Source: Ehrlichia sp028752135 (GTDB taxonomy: Bacteria > Pseudomonadota > Alphaproteobacteria > Rickettsiales > Anaplasmataceae). Taken from it: DNA of 64,000 nucleotides. A model generated the notes under the pieces. It made no database searches. It worked only from the letters and a program-made list of their open reading frames with translations, and was not told the DNA's origin. The position numbers and the translations under genes are program-made. The stretch lies in NCBI GenBank assembly GCA_028752135.1, contig CP082782.1, forward strand, positions 1,054,001 to 1,118,000. Reading direction: 5' to 3'. Shown here in pieces: positions 8,270 through 17,531 of the stretch. The stretch's first letter is position 1, and each line of letters opens with the position of its first letter.

Positions 8270-9205
8270 ATGATGAAAAAAATACTTTATAAATTATTAT
8301 ATATTTGCCTAATTATATTCACTATAACATTCACATGCAAAGCACTAGTAACATTATATACAAAAACAACAATAAACAACAGCAATGAAACTCATGGCAA
8401 GCCATATAAAATTACGCTTAAAAGCTCTCTTACACAAAATATCGGGTACTCTTTGCTAAGGCCAATAATTGAAGCTCGTATTGACTATTATATACAAAAA
8501 AATGGGCTAACTGAATATTTAGAGAACTTAAAGCACAAAATTATAAAACCAGATTCTTTTAAGATACATGATATCACAAAAGGAAAGGGGACAAAAGCAT
8601 TATGCGGGCAAGACATATCTGTAATCATACACAAGTTTTCATATAGCGATGACAGTAAGAACGTACTCACTCAAGCATTAACAAATGTATTGCAGGAAAT
8701 AAAACTAAAATTAGGAGAAAGTATTATAAAAGAATTAAACTACACAATAGAAGATATGGAAGAAGGAGGAGAGCGTCTTGTCATATTAACAGATGAAGAA
8801 GGCAATTTAAAAGAGCAATACTATATAAAGTTAATATCTGTTGATTCAACATATCCTGATGGAACTAATGACTTACTGATTTTTAACAACATTATTGAAG
8901 ATTATGAAGGAAATGTTTATAAAATCCGCTGTGGAGACAACGTAAATATAAAATACAGCATACGCGAATCAAACGGGAAAGTAATACTAAAAGATCAAGA
9001 ATTAGAGGTCACTATTGGAAAGAACCAAGTTCCTCTAGCAATAGAATTAGGACTCATCAATATGAGATCAGACACAGCAAGATCTATTATTGCACCACCA
9101 CAACTTTTTACTAATTTCAACAAGCCTGAAAATTTTGATGAAAATAGTATTAAAATAATTGATATTAGTATCGTAACTGATTATTCATCGAATACTACTT
9201 CATAA
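8270..9205 (+). CDS. Putative exported, membrane-anchored protein with FKBP-like C-terminal region
   Basis: The 311-residue protein starts with MMKK and a hydrophobic helix (about 7-30), so it is an exported or inner-membrane-anchored protein with a periplasmic body. There are two related stretches beginning near GQDISVIIHKF and GDNVNIKYSI. Each is followed by a helix or a V-P-x-x-I-E-L-G-L-type segment ending SIIAPPQL, which resembles the FKBP peptidyl-prolyl isomerase ending. The resemblance is weak, and isomerase activity is inference only. It lies 2 bases after ispA. Its 3' end has been tandemly duplicated into the following spacer. Confidence 0.5.
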   Translation: MMKKILYKLLYICLIIFTITFTCKALVTLYTKTTINNSNETHGKPYKITLKSSLTQNIGYSLLRPIIEARIDYYIQKNGLTEYLENLKHKIIKPDSFKIHDITKGKGTKALCGQDISVIIHKFSYSDDSKNVLTQALTNVLQEIKLKLGESIIKELNYTIEDMEEGGERLVILTDEEGNLKEQYYIKLISVDSTYPDGTNDLLIFNNIIEDYEGNVYKIRCGDNVNIKYSIRESNGKVILKDQELEVTIGKNQVPLAIELGLINMRSDTARSIIAPPQLFTNFNKPENFDENSIKIIDISIVTDYSSNTTS

Positions 9206-9389
9206 TTAGCATAGAATCATATCATAAAAATAAAAATTAACTATTAGAAGAATTTATATTCTATTCAAACGTGAGACTATACACAACAAGGTATACTACT
9301 GTATTATTATAATTTTTTACTAACTTTGATGAACTTGAAAATTTTAACAAAAATAGCATTAAGAAATTTACAAGAGTATAACTTAACTA
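9062..9389 (+). repeat. Decaying tandem duplication (period 209 bp) of the preceding gene's 3' end
   Basis: Bases 9062-9180, inside the 3' end of the FKBP-like gene, recur without gaps at 9271-9389 in the spacer. Anchors are ATGAGATCAGACACAGCAAG against GTGAGACTATACACAACAAG, TTTTTACTAA against TTTTTACTAA, and GAAAATTTT at 9128 against 9337, all offset by exactly 209. The second copy has many substitutions and no maintained frame. The 9206-9538 spacer is therefore largely a dead gene-end copy. Confidence 0.8.
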
Positions 9390-9538
9390 ATTATATTTTA
9401 AAAATTTATTAAACTACTGTTAACCACTAAAAAATCCTATATTTATTATAAACTATTTCTCAATGTATTGTATTCCTATACAATTTCACATGATCAACTT
9501 TTCTTTCAGCGTCAGAAACTCTACCCTACATACTTACA

Positions 9539-10612
9539 TTAGATTAATTTATCAACTACTTCAATAAGTGCATCATTATTCAAACGTCCTTCCAATAATA
9601 GCATTACTTTTTCTATTAAAGATGGTGCTAATAGATATCCATGTCTATATAAACCATTAATTCTCACCAAATTATTCCCTTCTAAATATATCTTAGGTAA
9701 ATTATTAGGAAAAGCCGCCCTACAATTTCTTGACATATTTATAATTCTTGCTTCAGCAAAACCTTTATGTACCGAATAAGCAGCAGATAATAACTCTAAC
9801 ACAGACTGTACTGATACTTCAGACATATCATAACTTTCTATTTCAGTAGCTCCAACAACAAATTTAGAACCTGCTCTAGGAACTATGTATATACTATATC
9901 TAGGGTGAATCAGTCTAACAGGTCTATTTAAACTAACCTGTGGAGCATATAACGATATGATCTCACCTCTTACTCCCCTTAAATTAGGTAAATCACCTCT
10001 TGCATCTACACCTCGACAATCAAAAATAAAATCAAACTTATATTCCCTTTTGTTTTCTACAATAATTGCTTTATCTACAATTTTAGTTACAGTAGTATAC
10101 TCATACCAAATAGCATTATAACTTTCTAAAGTACATTTTATATTATAAAAAAACTGTGAACTATCGATATGACCCTCTCCAGACAAATATAATCCACATG
10201 AGAAAGAAAGATCAGGTTCAAGTTTTTTCAATATAGCTTCATCTATTATTTGTAAATCACTAATGTATAACCTTTTCCTTATAAACATCCTCATTCTTTC
10301 AAGATCTGGCATATCATTTCTATGCGCTACAACTAAGCTGCCAAGCATTTTAAAAGAAGTATTGCCTAACATGCTATTAATAATACTTGGCCATAAGTTT
10401 AATGATCTCATACCCAAATCAAAAACAACTTGTTCCATTTTTTCTGACTCTGAATATAAAGCAAGCATACCTGCAGCCACAGCACCACAGCTTTGCATAT
10501 CATTTTTACCAAACTTGTCAAACAAAGTAACTTGCCAACCATTTTGCAATAACCTTAACGCTAGCAATCTACCTACTAACCCTGCTCCTACAATACCTGC
10601 TTTCTTACTCAT
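9539..10612 (-). CDS. thiO: FAD-dependent glycine oxidase-like protein (ThiO family)
   Basis: ThiO-type enzymes oxidise glycine to the imine used to build the thiazole ring of thiamine. The N-terminal dinucleotide-binding loop is GIVGAGLVGRLLALRLL. The C-terminal part has NLRGVRGEIISLYAP, RPVRLIHPRYSIYIVPR, FVVGATEIES and the end pattern NGLYRHGYLLAPSL, the DAO/ThiO signature RHGxLLAP. The frame extends to 10636 (MFICLDFV), but MSKKAGIVGAG at 10612 places the P-loop at the usual distance and is preferred. Substrate specificity cannot be fixed from sequence; another D-amino-acid-oxidase-type dehydrogenase is possible. Confidence 0.8.
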   Translation of the reverse strand: MSKKAGIVGAGLVGRLLALRLLQNGWQVTLFDKFGKNDMQSCGAVAAGMLALYSESEKMEQVVFDLGMRSLNLWPSIINSMLGNTSFKMLGSLVVAHRNDMPDLERMRMFIRKRLYISDLQIIDEAILKKLEPDLSFSCGLYLSGEGHIDSSQFFYNIKCTLESYNAIWYEYTTVTKIVDKAIIVENKREYKFDFIFDCRGVDARGDLPNLRGVRGEIISLYAPQVSLNRPVRLIHPRYSIYIVPRAGSKFVVGATEIESYDMSEVSVQSVLELLSAAYSVHKGFAEARIINMSRNCRAAFPNNLPKIYLEGNNLVRINGLYRHGYLLAPSLIEKVMLLLEGRLNNDALIEVVDKLI

Positions 10613-11365
10613 GACAAAATCTAAACATATAAACAAGTTTTAAATAATAAGCATAAAAATTTAAGCACTTCTATCACAGAAATAAATTCTCAAAACCTCT
10701 ATAACCTTATAGTAACACAATGGTGTTAACTTATCTCTGAGCAAATATTAAAAAACAACACTATTACAACAATATAAACAATTTCACATTAAATTTAAAA
10801 ATATAATAGTAATTTATCTACAGTAACAAACGCCATTCTAGTTCTTCAAAAATAAATTATTAGCAAATATTGCCAATACATGTATTAGAATATGAACCAA
10901 AAAAGACAATAACTTAAGTACAGTTCTAGATTTTCTTGTTTATCAATACTAGATAACCACACTACTTTTTATTATAAATATATTATAAACTTTATAATCA
11001 AATTACAAATGTTTAACATAATTACACATAGACTTCCATTATAATGTATTAAGATAAGGTTATACATTAAAACCAGACCTACCATATAAATATATTACAT
11101 ACATATAAACTTAAATGTGTAAACACTATTTGTAAAAATCTTCCTATAATTTTAAGTTAATATGTACATCAAAAAAGCCCTAATCATATACTATTACTTT
11201 TTCATATATTCAAAAATTAAATTATTGAGCTATTACACTAGTAAATTATAGTTATATAATAGATCCTTATCATACTTTTAAAATTAAACTTGTATTATTC
11301 CTTTCTCCTATTTAGCCATTACATTGTTATAGAAGTTATTTTATATAAATAACTTCTTTACATTT
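10613..11365. other. AT-rich spacer between thiO and dnaB
   Basis: About 750 bases with no credible frame on either strand. Apart from the hairpin immediately after dnaB (11332-11356) I recognise nothing. Confidence 0.5.
11332..11356 (-). terminator. Hairpin 10 bases after dnaB stop
   Basis: The arms GAAGTTATTT and AAATAACTTC are exact complements around a five-base TATAT loop. It sits immediately downstream of dnaB on the minus strand. There is no strong T-run afterwards, so it may be a weak terminator or a transcript 3'-end stabiliser. Confidence 0.4.
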
Positions 11366-12832
11366 TTAACAATTAAAATCTGCAGGATTATATTTTGCTG
11401 TGTAATCTTTAAACCTACCTTTTTCTGCTTCAAAAAATAACTTAATATTCCCTATTGGACCATTACGCTGTTTCGAAATTAATACATCCGCAATATTACT
11501 GATTGAATTCATTTTTTGTTGCCATTCAACATGCTTAGCTGTACCTTCAGTAGGCTGTTTTCTTAGTTCATAATACTCTTCTCTATACAAAAACATTACA
11601 ACATCAGCATCTTGCTCTATACTACCAGAATCCCTCAAATCTGATAATTGAGGTTTCTTATCATCACGTTGTTCAACTAATCTTGATAACTGAGATAAAG
11701 CTACTACTGGAATATTTAATTCCTTTGCAATAGCTTTTAGCCCTTGCGTAACTTCTGAGACTTCTTGAACTCTATTTTCTCCACTACGTTTTGTTGTACC
11801 CTTAACTAATTGTAAATAGTCTATAAAAACAGCTCCTAAATTATAAACCTGATGCATTCTTCTAATCCTTGTTCTCAAACTACTTATAGATATGCTAGAT
11901 GAATCATCAATAATCAAAGGTAAATTACATACTTTACTACTAGCATCAAGAATTTTATTAAGCTCATCACCACTAATTTTTCCAGATAACGCTTTATAAG
12001 AACTTACTTCTGACTCAATAGCAATAACTCTGGATGCTAACTGTTCAGCTGACATTTCCAATGAAAAAAACCCAATATGCATTCCACTAAACTGACCATT
12101 GCTACTTAAAATTTTACAAGCATTTAATGCCATATTTAACGCTAAAGCTGTTTTCCCCATAGAGGGACGAGCAGCTAAAATAAGTAAATCAGACTTTTGT
12201 AATCCATTCAACAACTGATCCAAATCACGAAATCCTACAGATATCCCCTGTAACATTCCTTCATTACGTTTTGCAAATTCTATCCTTTTCTTAATGTTTG
12301 CTACTAAAAGTGCAAATTGATGATAACTCTTATCATATTTTCCCTGATTACCAAGCAAAAACAATTTTTGAGAAGCATTTTCTATTTGATAGATAGCAGG
12401 ATTATCAACATCATAATTATATGCCCCATCTATTAAATCCTGCCCAAATGAAATAAGACATCTCCTTAAATAAGCATCAAGAACTATATTTGCTATATTT
12501 TTAATATCAAAAATTATACTTGCCTTTGCTGCTATTTTTGCCAAATATTCAACTCCACCAGATTCAATTAATGCCTCATCATTATCAAAAAACATCTTTA
12601 AGCTTAATTCATTAGCAATCAATCCACGCTTATTAATTTTTATTATTTGTTCAAAAATACGACGATGTAGTGGATCAAAAAAAACATCACTTGTTATTAT
12701 ATCTTCAACTGCATCACAAATTCTATTGTCACGTAACATTGCTCCTAATAATATTTGTTCAGCTTCAATATTACAAGGAAGTTCAGACATCACCTGTCCA
12801 AAGTTTTTATTAGTATTCGCTTTCAATTCCAA
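11366..12832 (-). CDS. dnaB: Replicative DNA helicase DnaB
   Basis: This is the hexameric 5'-3' helicase at the replication fork. An N-terminal primase-interaction domain (about residues 15-120, from LPCNIEAEQILLGAMLRD) is followed by a linker and the RecA-like ATPase, with Walker A AARPSMGKTALALN at about 220-233, IGFFSLEMSAEQLASR, the AVFIDYLQLV Walker B and QLSRLVEQRDDKKPQLSDLR. No intein is present, and the 488 residues are normal. The start codon is TTG (12830-12832), chosen because a perfect AGGAGG (plus-strand CCTCCT at 12838-12843) lies five bases upstream and no nearby ATG has one. Confidence 0.95.
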   Translation of the reverse strand: MELKANTNKNFGQVMSELPCNIEAEQILLGAMLRDNRICDAVEDIITSDVFFDPLHRRIFEQIIKINKRGLIANELSLKMFFDNDEALIESGGVEYLAKIAAKASIIFDIKNIANIVLDAYLRRCLISFGQDLIDGAYNYDVDNPAIYQIENASQKLFLLGNQGKYDKSYHQFALLVANIKKRIEFAKRNEGMLQGISVGFRDLDQLLNGLQKSDLLILAARPSMGKTALALNMALNACKILSSNGQFSGMHIGFFSLEMSAEQLASRVIAIESEVSSYKALSGKISGDELNKILDASSKVCNLPLIIDDSSSISISSLRTRIRRMHQVYNLGAVFIDYLQLVKGTTKRSGENRVQEVSEVTQGLKAIAKELNIPVVALSQLSRLVEQRDDKKPQLSDLRDSGSIEQDADVVMFLYREEYYELRKQPTEGTAKHVEWQQKMNSISNIADVLISKQRNGPIGNIKLFFEAEKGRFKDYTAKYNPADFNC

Positions 12833-13583
12833 AACACCCTCCTAATAGTTGCAATATTAACAATAATTTAAGATCAAAACTTATGTAAGTCATTTAATTA
12901 CAGTCATCCATAATGATCCTACTTTCACTTATAAAAAAACACATATATCTATTTAACTTTCCTATATACATTTCAAAGTTCCACTAGCTTCCCTAAGCTT
13001 AAATAGATGAAGAAATTATACTATTATTCACATATAAAAGAAAGGCCAGCTTAGCATTACACATATATTAAGAACCTATCTTTTATTATTCAAATAAAAC
13101 TTAATATTTTGATCAACTTTACATAACACAGTAGTTATATTAAAATAAATTTGACGAATAAATCCATATTACTATTTTTTATAGATACATGTTTCTTTAA
13201 AACTAAGGCTATATTTATAACAACTACGACCTGATCAAGATAAAAAACACAGATTCACTTAATATATACAGAGCTGATATCAATCGTTTACTACAGAAAT
13301 TATCTAGCTTAAAATCACTATGCTATTTACAAGACATTGCTTTATAAAACTACTTAACCAAAATATTATGTTGCTGATTAAGTAATCACTTTTATAAACT
13401 AACATTTTTCTAACTCTAATTTAAAATTCTTATTATCAACCAACTAGGGTGTACTTATCAACACCATATCAATATTTTAGAAGTAAAATATAATTAAGTT
13501 TCATATATTTCATATTATAAAAACAATACACATATACTATATATCAACAGATTATTTAAGTACTTCACAGTCATTCAAAAAAA
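12833..13583. other. AT-rich spacer upstream of dnaB
   Basis: 751 bases beginning with the dnaB Shine-Dalgarno sequence. It should contain the dnaB promoter, but no -35/-10 pair stands out. No frame or clear repeat was seen. Confidence 0.5.
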
Positions 13584-14018
13584 TCATTTAGATCTTCCTC
13601 TATGTTTCCCCTGAGATAAAGATCTCATACTAACAAACATTTGCCAAAACCCAGTTTGATTTTTATCAAATCTTAATCCAGCAAATCTCTGCAATTTTTC
13701 TGACATTATAAGTTTAGTCCAGTGACCTATAGGATCCATAATATCAACAATTTTTACATTATTCTCACACTGAACATGATCTTGGGCAATATCATTTGCT
13801 AACATTTGACGTTTTACAAGTCCACGCTGTTTCTTTTCTATATATCTTTTATATTTTTCTTCATCTGTTAGCTCATTCTCATCTTCATAATCATAAAATA
13901 TTTTTAAAATATGCTCATGTATACAACCTTTATATAAAATAAAGAGTGCAACACATATGCCTAAAATACCTAGAGCTGCAATCAAATAAATAAGAATATC
14001 AAAATACATAACAAACAT
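13584..14018 (-). CDS. Small single-pass membrane protein of unknown function
   Basis: I do not recognise this family. One strong transmembrane helix (about residues 5-30, DILIYLIAALGILGICVALFIL) is followed by a charged cytoplasmic tail rich in Glu, Asp and Lys with a KKQRGLVKR cluster. The C-terminus is basic and ends KHRGRSK. The frame opens at 14075, but ATG 14018 is preceded by GAGG nine bases before and puts the helix at the N-terminus. It is divergent from tadA, whose start is about 100 bases away. It is probably a conserved Anaplasmataceae hypothetical. Confidence 0.55.
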   Translation of the reverse strand: MFVMYFDILIYLIAALGILGICVALFILYKGCIHEHILKIFYDYEDENELTDEEKYKRYIEKKQRGLVKRQMLANDIAQDHVQCENNVKIVDIMDPIGHWTKLIMSEKLQRFAGLRFDKNQTGFWQMFVSMRSLSQGKHRGRSK

Positions 14019-14121
14019 GCTAAAAATCCTCAATGTATTATACCATAAAACTGTAAAAATAGTAACCCCCTTCATTTTAGATAAAATACACGTATATAAA
14101 TCAACTTCTTTTTATTATATA

Positions 14122-14586
14122 ATGCTATCTTTATTAAAAAATAAAACAGTGTTTAATTATACATACATGAAACTGGCTATTACAAAAGCACAGGAAGATT
14201 TACTAGAAGTTCCAGTAGGCGCAGTTATAGTATATAATAATCAAGTAATATCTTGTTGCCATAATTCAAATATAAGAGATCAAGATCCAACTGCTCATGC
14301 AGAAATTTCTGCCATAAGAGAAGCATGTAAGATACTATCCAATCACATATTAAATCAATGCGACATATATGTAACATTAGAACCATGTGCAATGTGTGCA
14401 CAAGCAATTTCACTAGCTAAAATACGTAGGTTATATTTTGGTGCTTATAACAAAAAATACGGTGCTATAGAAAATGGAGCAAGAATTTTTCAATTCTGCA
14501 ATTACGTACCAGAAACATATGGTGGAATCTTAGAAGAAGACAACACAAAACTCATAACTAACTTCTTTAAAAAACTAAGGAAGTAA
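14122..14586 (+). CDS. tadA: tRNA-specific adenosine deaminase
   Basis: TadA deaminates A34 of tRNA-Arg(ACG) to inosine. The zinc site is complete: HAEISAIREA supplies the His ligand and catalytic Glu, and LEPCAMCAQAISLAKI the two Cys ligands. EVPVGAVIVYN at the start of the core and YFGAYNKKYGAIENG are also diagnostic. The frame is open back to 14017, but that extension reads across the start region of the divergent neighbour. The ATG at 14122 gives the usual short leader, and a still shorter start at 14167 (MKLAITKAQ) is possible. A related deaminase such as guanine deaminase is less likely given the motif order. Confidence 0.9.
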   Translation: MLSLLKNKTVFNYTYMKLAITKAQEDLLEVPVGAVIVYNNQVISCCHNSNIRDQDPTAHAEISAIREACKILSNHILNQCDIYVTLEPCAMCAQAISLAKIRRLYFGAYNKKYGAIENGARIFQFCNYVPETYGGILEEDNTKLITNFFKKLRK

Positions 14587-14716
14587 TTTTCAGTTATCAA
14601 GTAATAACTAATTCAACCAGATAATATATAACTTTATACTTTACAAAAAGTGCTGTTTTTCTTTATAAACACTAACTTTACATCTTTTGAAATCCAAGAG
14701 ATAAAAACATTCAAGT

Positions 14717-15157
14717 AAGCAATTTCACATTTATCAAACATATGCCTTTAAATTAACAATATAAACCATTTTTTTAGATTCTTAGAACATGCTCTTACCT
14801 TAAACACAATATAGGTAAAACTCTTGGATTGATATTCTAGAACTTAAAATAGTAAAATTAATAAAATCAGCACTATAAACAAATCCTAATACATCTCAAA
14901 TATCTACCAATATAAAATTGAAAAATCAAAATATTCACACAAACAGCTTGCTGTTTCACATTTACCAAACACACCTATTTTAAAATTAGCACATACACAA
15001 CTTCACTTTTTAAGACCTTCAGCATATGCTTGCTTATCTCAACACATAACATAGGCAAATACTTGATTGATCTATATTTTTACCAAGTATTACTTTGACT
15101 ATCTTTCCTAGAATCTAAAACAGTAGAACCTATAAAAAATCAGTACTATAAACATAT
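14717..15157. repeat. Diverged direct repeat pair filling the tadA-fabH spacer
   Basis: Two old copies of roughly 170-210 bases lie in tandem. Copy A (about 14717-14883) and copy B (about 14948-15157) share TTTCACATTTA(T/C)CAAACA near their starts, a run with (C/G)ATATGC in the middle, CTTGGATTGATAT against CTTGATTGATCTATA, and AAATCAG(C/T)ACTATAAACA at their ends. Copy B carries extra bases. No gene frame survives. The whole 14587-15197 spacer contains nothing else recognisable. Confidence 0.6.
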
Positions 15158-15197
15158 AATTTATAGTATGTGAAGTATCCATATTAATATATCAGTA

Positions 15198-16157
15198 TCA
15201 AATACATATTAAACATGCGCCCCATGTAAGGCCACCACCTATTGCTGCTAATACAGCAATATCATATTTTTTTAATTTTCCAGAATTTTTTGCATAGGAT
15301 AATGCTAAAGGAATTGAAGCTGCAGAAGTATTAGCATGTTGATCAATACTAATAACCATTTTCTCATAAGGTATCTTGAGCCTTCGTGCTACTAACTCAA
15401 TAATACGTACATTAGCTTGATGTAAAATAAACCAATCAATATCATCTATTTTTAAATCATGTTGATTCAAAATTTTAAGTATTGAAGAACTCAATTTTTC
15501 AATAGCGTGTTCAAATACAACGGTACCATTCATGCATATTGTCCCTGCAACACCATTATACGCTGTACCACCATTCGTATACAGTAAATTATGAAGAGTC
15601 CCATCAGAATATAAAATAGTCGATATAATACCACTATTTCCTTTAAAATTATTAGTCAATATTATAGCACCTGCTCCGTCACCAAATAATACACATGTAG
15701 TTCTATCGCTCCAATCTACAATCCTTGACATAACTTCAGCCCCTATAACTAGAGCTGTATTAACTTGACCAGATTTAATAAAATTATCAGCAACAGATAT
15801 AGCATATATAAACCCAGAACATACAGCTTGAATATCAAAAGCAAAAGCATTTTTACATCCCAGTTTTGACTGAACCAAAGTAGCACAACTAGGAAATGTT
15901 CTATCTGGAGTAGTAGTAGCAACAATAATTAAATCAATTTGATCTTTGTCAATACATCCATCATCCAAAGCCACTTTTGATGCTCTTACTGCCATATCTG
16001 AAGTCATCTCATCATCAGCAGCAATATGCCTTTGTTTATTACCTGTCCTTTTAACTATCCACTAATCACTAGTTTCCAAAGTCAACGCAAGATTATCATT
16101 TGTTATTAATTTCTTAGGTAAATATGAACCTACCCCTAATATACTAGACCTTCTCAT
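15198..16157 (-). pseudogene. fabH: 3-oxoacyl-ACP synthase III (KAS III), interrupted by in-frame TAG
   Basis: FabH starts fatty acid synthesis by condensing acetyl-CoA with malonyl-ACP. From ATG 16155-16157 the frame reads MRRSSILGVGSYLPKKLITN and on to ETSD, then TAG (16062-16064) where the family has Glu in ETSDEWI, then WIVKRTGNKQRHIAADDEM and onward to the normal end. The catalytic triad is intact downstream: Cys in DIQAVCSGF, His in ILHQANVRI, Asn in HANTSAASI. A single GAG-to-TAG change explains the stop. Reinitiation at ATG 16007 would lack about 50 N-terminal residues including part of the substrate pocket. It directly follows plsX, as in many bacteria. Confidence 0.88.
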
Positions 16158-16167
16158 AAATACCATT

Positions 16168-17178
16168 TTAATCTAATTCATGAATAATTTTAGCATTGAT
16201 ATCATTACTGACAGCATTTATGGCTACCTTTACAGCATGAGCAAAAGCTATTTTATCAGCATTACCATGGCTTTTTACTACAACACCATTCAACCCAACT
16301 AATATAGCTCCATTATGCATTTTTGGATTAAATCTCATAAAATTTTTTTTTAACCTTCCTTTAAGCAGCAATCCAGCAAATCTTGTTATAACAGAACTAG
16401 TAACTGACTCTCTGAAAATTGAGGTAAAAGTATATGCCACAGACTCAGCTACCTTCAATACAACATTACCAGAAAACCCATCAGCTACTACAACATCAAC
16501 ATCATTATCCAATATATCGACGGGCTCAACATACCCGTAAAAATTCATCTTATTTTCAACTTGTTTCAATAATGAAAATGCCTCTCTTATAACATCTGTT
16601 CCTTTGACTTCTTCTTGACCAACATTGAGTAATGCAACTTTAGGATTTTCTACGTTCAATACAGCTTTTGCAAAAGCATTACCCATAACAGCAAATTGAA
16701 ATAAAGAACCTGCATCACATTCGATATTAGCACCTAAATCTAATAACACAAAACTCCCACATTTAGAAGGAAGCACAGTACAAATAGCTGGACGATTTAT
16801 ATTAGGAAGTGTTCCTAACAGAAATCTCGATATAGCCATTAAAGCTCCTGTGTTTCCAGAGGATATAGCCCCAGATGTTATTCCATTCTTTATACTATCA
16901 ATTGCACACCACATACTAGAAGATCTACGCCTTCTTAGAGCAAATGATGGCTTATCATTTGCTAGCACTACTTCTGAAGTATTGATAAGTAAACTATGAT
17001 CTTTAACTATCTTATACTTATTTAACATGGGCAACAGTTGGCTTTCTTCCCCATATATATTGAAAGAAACGTTTCTATTATCCAATAAATTTGTTAGAGC
17101 AAAATCTAACCCGCTAATTACTGCTTCAGGGCCAAAATCACCACCCATAGCATCTACTGCAATTGATATTATGCTCAT
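16168..17178 (-). CDS. plsX: Phosphate acyltransferase PlsX
   Basis: PlsX converts acyl-ACP to acyl phosphate for the first acylation of glycerol-3-phosphate. The N-terminus IAVDAMGGDFGPEAVISG is the family signature. AISSGNTGALMAISRFLLG and the C-terminal part with GFSGNVVLKVAESVA and HNGAILVGLNGVVVKSHG also fit. The length is 336 residues. The order rpmF-plsX-fabH on the minus strand is the classic lipid gene cluster; the stop is followed almost directly by the fabH start. Confidence 0.95.
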   Translation of the reverse strand: MSIISIAVDAMGGDFGPEAVISGLDFALTNLLDNRNVSFNIYGEESQLLPMLNKYKIVKDHSLLINTSEVVLANDKPSFALRRRRSSSMWCAIDSIKNGITSGAISSGNTGALMAISRFLLGTLPNINRPAICTVLPSKCGSFVLLDLGANIECDAGSLFQFAVMGNAFAKAVLNVENPKVALLNVGQEEVKGTDVIREAFSLLKQVENKMNFYGYVEPVDILDNDVDVVVADGFSGNVVLKVAESVAYTFTSIFRESVTSSVITRFAGLLLKGRLKKNFMRFNPKMHNGAILVGLNGVVVKSHGNADKIAFAHAVKVAINAVSNDINAKIIHELD

Positions 17179-17207
17179 TTACATATTTCCAACAAAAACA
17201 TTAAAAA

Positions 17208-17390
17208 CTATATGTTATTATCCACTTCCAATATTTGTTTTCCATTATAATACCCACCCAAACATATATGGTGAGATAATTTATATTCTCCAGTTGTTTT
17301 ATCAATTCCAATATTAGGAACCTTTAATTTACAGTGTGAACGGTGCATATTACGACGTGACTTTGACTTTTTTCTCTTTGGTACAGCCAT
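17208..17390 (-). CDS. rpmF: 50S ribosomal protein L32
   Basis: The 60 residues start MAVPKRKKSKSRRNMHRSH, the L32 N-terminus used by alphaproteobacteria, followed by a short middle segment and HHICLGGYYNGKQI. The zinc-type CxxC pairs seen in some L32 proteins are absent, as in related Rickettsiales. It is the first gene of the rpmF-plsX-fabH cluster, 29 bases before plsX. Confidence 0.95.
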   Translation of the reverse strand: MAVPKRKKSKSRRNMHRSHCKLKVPNIGIDKTTGEYKLSHHICLGGYYNGKQILEVDNNI

Positions 17391-17531
17391 TAATATAACT
17401 CCAAAATAAAAATACCAGCTTACATTATCATTGAAAAAATATAAATTAGCAAATATTTTTCAACTAATTTCTAGCAAAAACTTAGAAAAATAATTAAATA
17501 TTATCATAAACATTAAAATTCTATATTATTC

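Noticed and set aside
10263..10643. 126-residue plus-strand frame opposite thiO
   Set aside because: Antisense to a well-supported ThiO; no independent motif.
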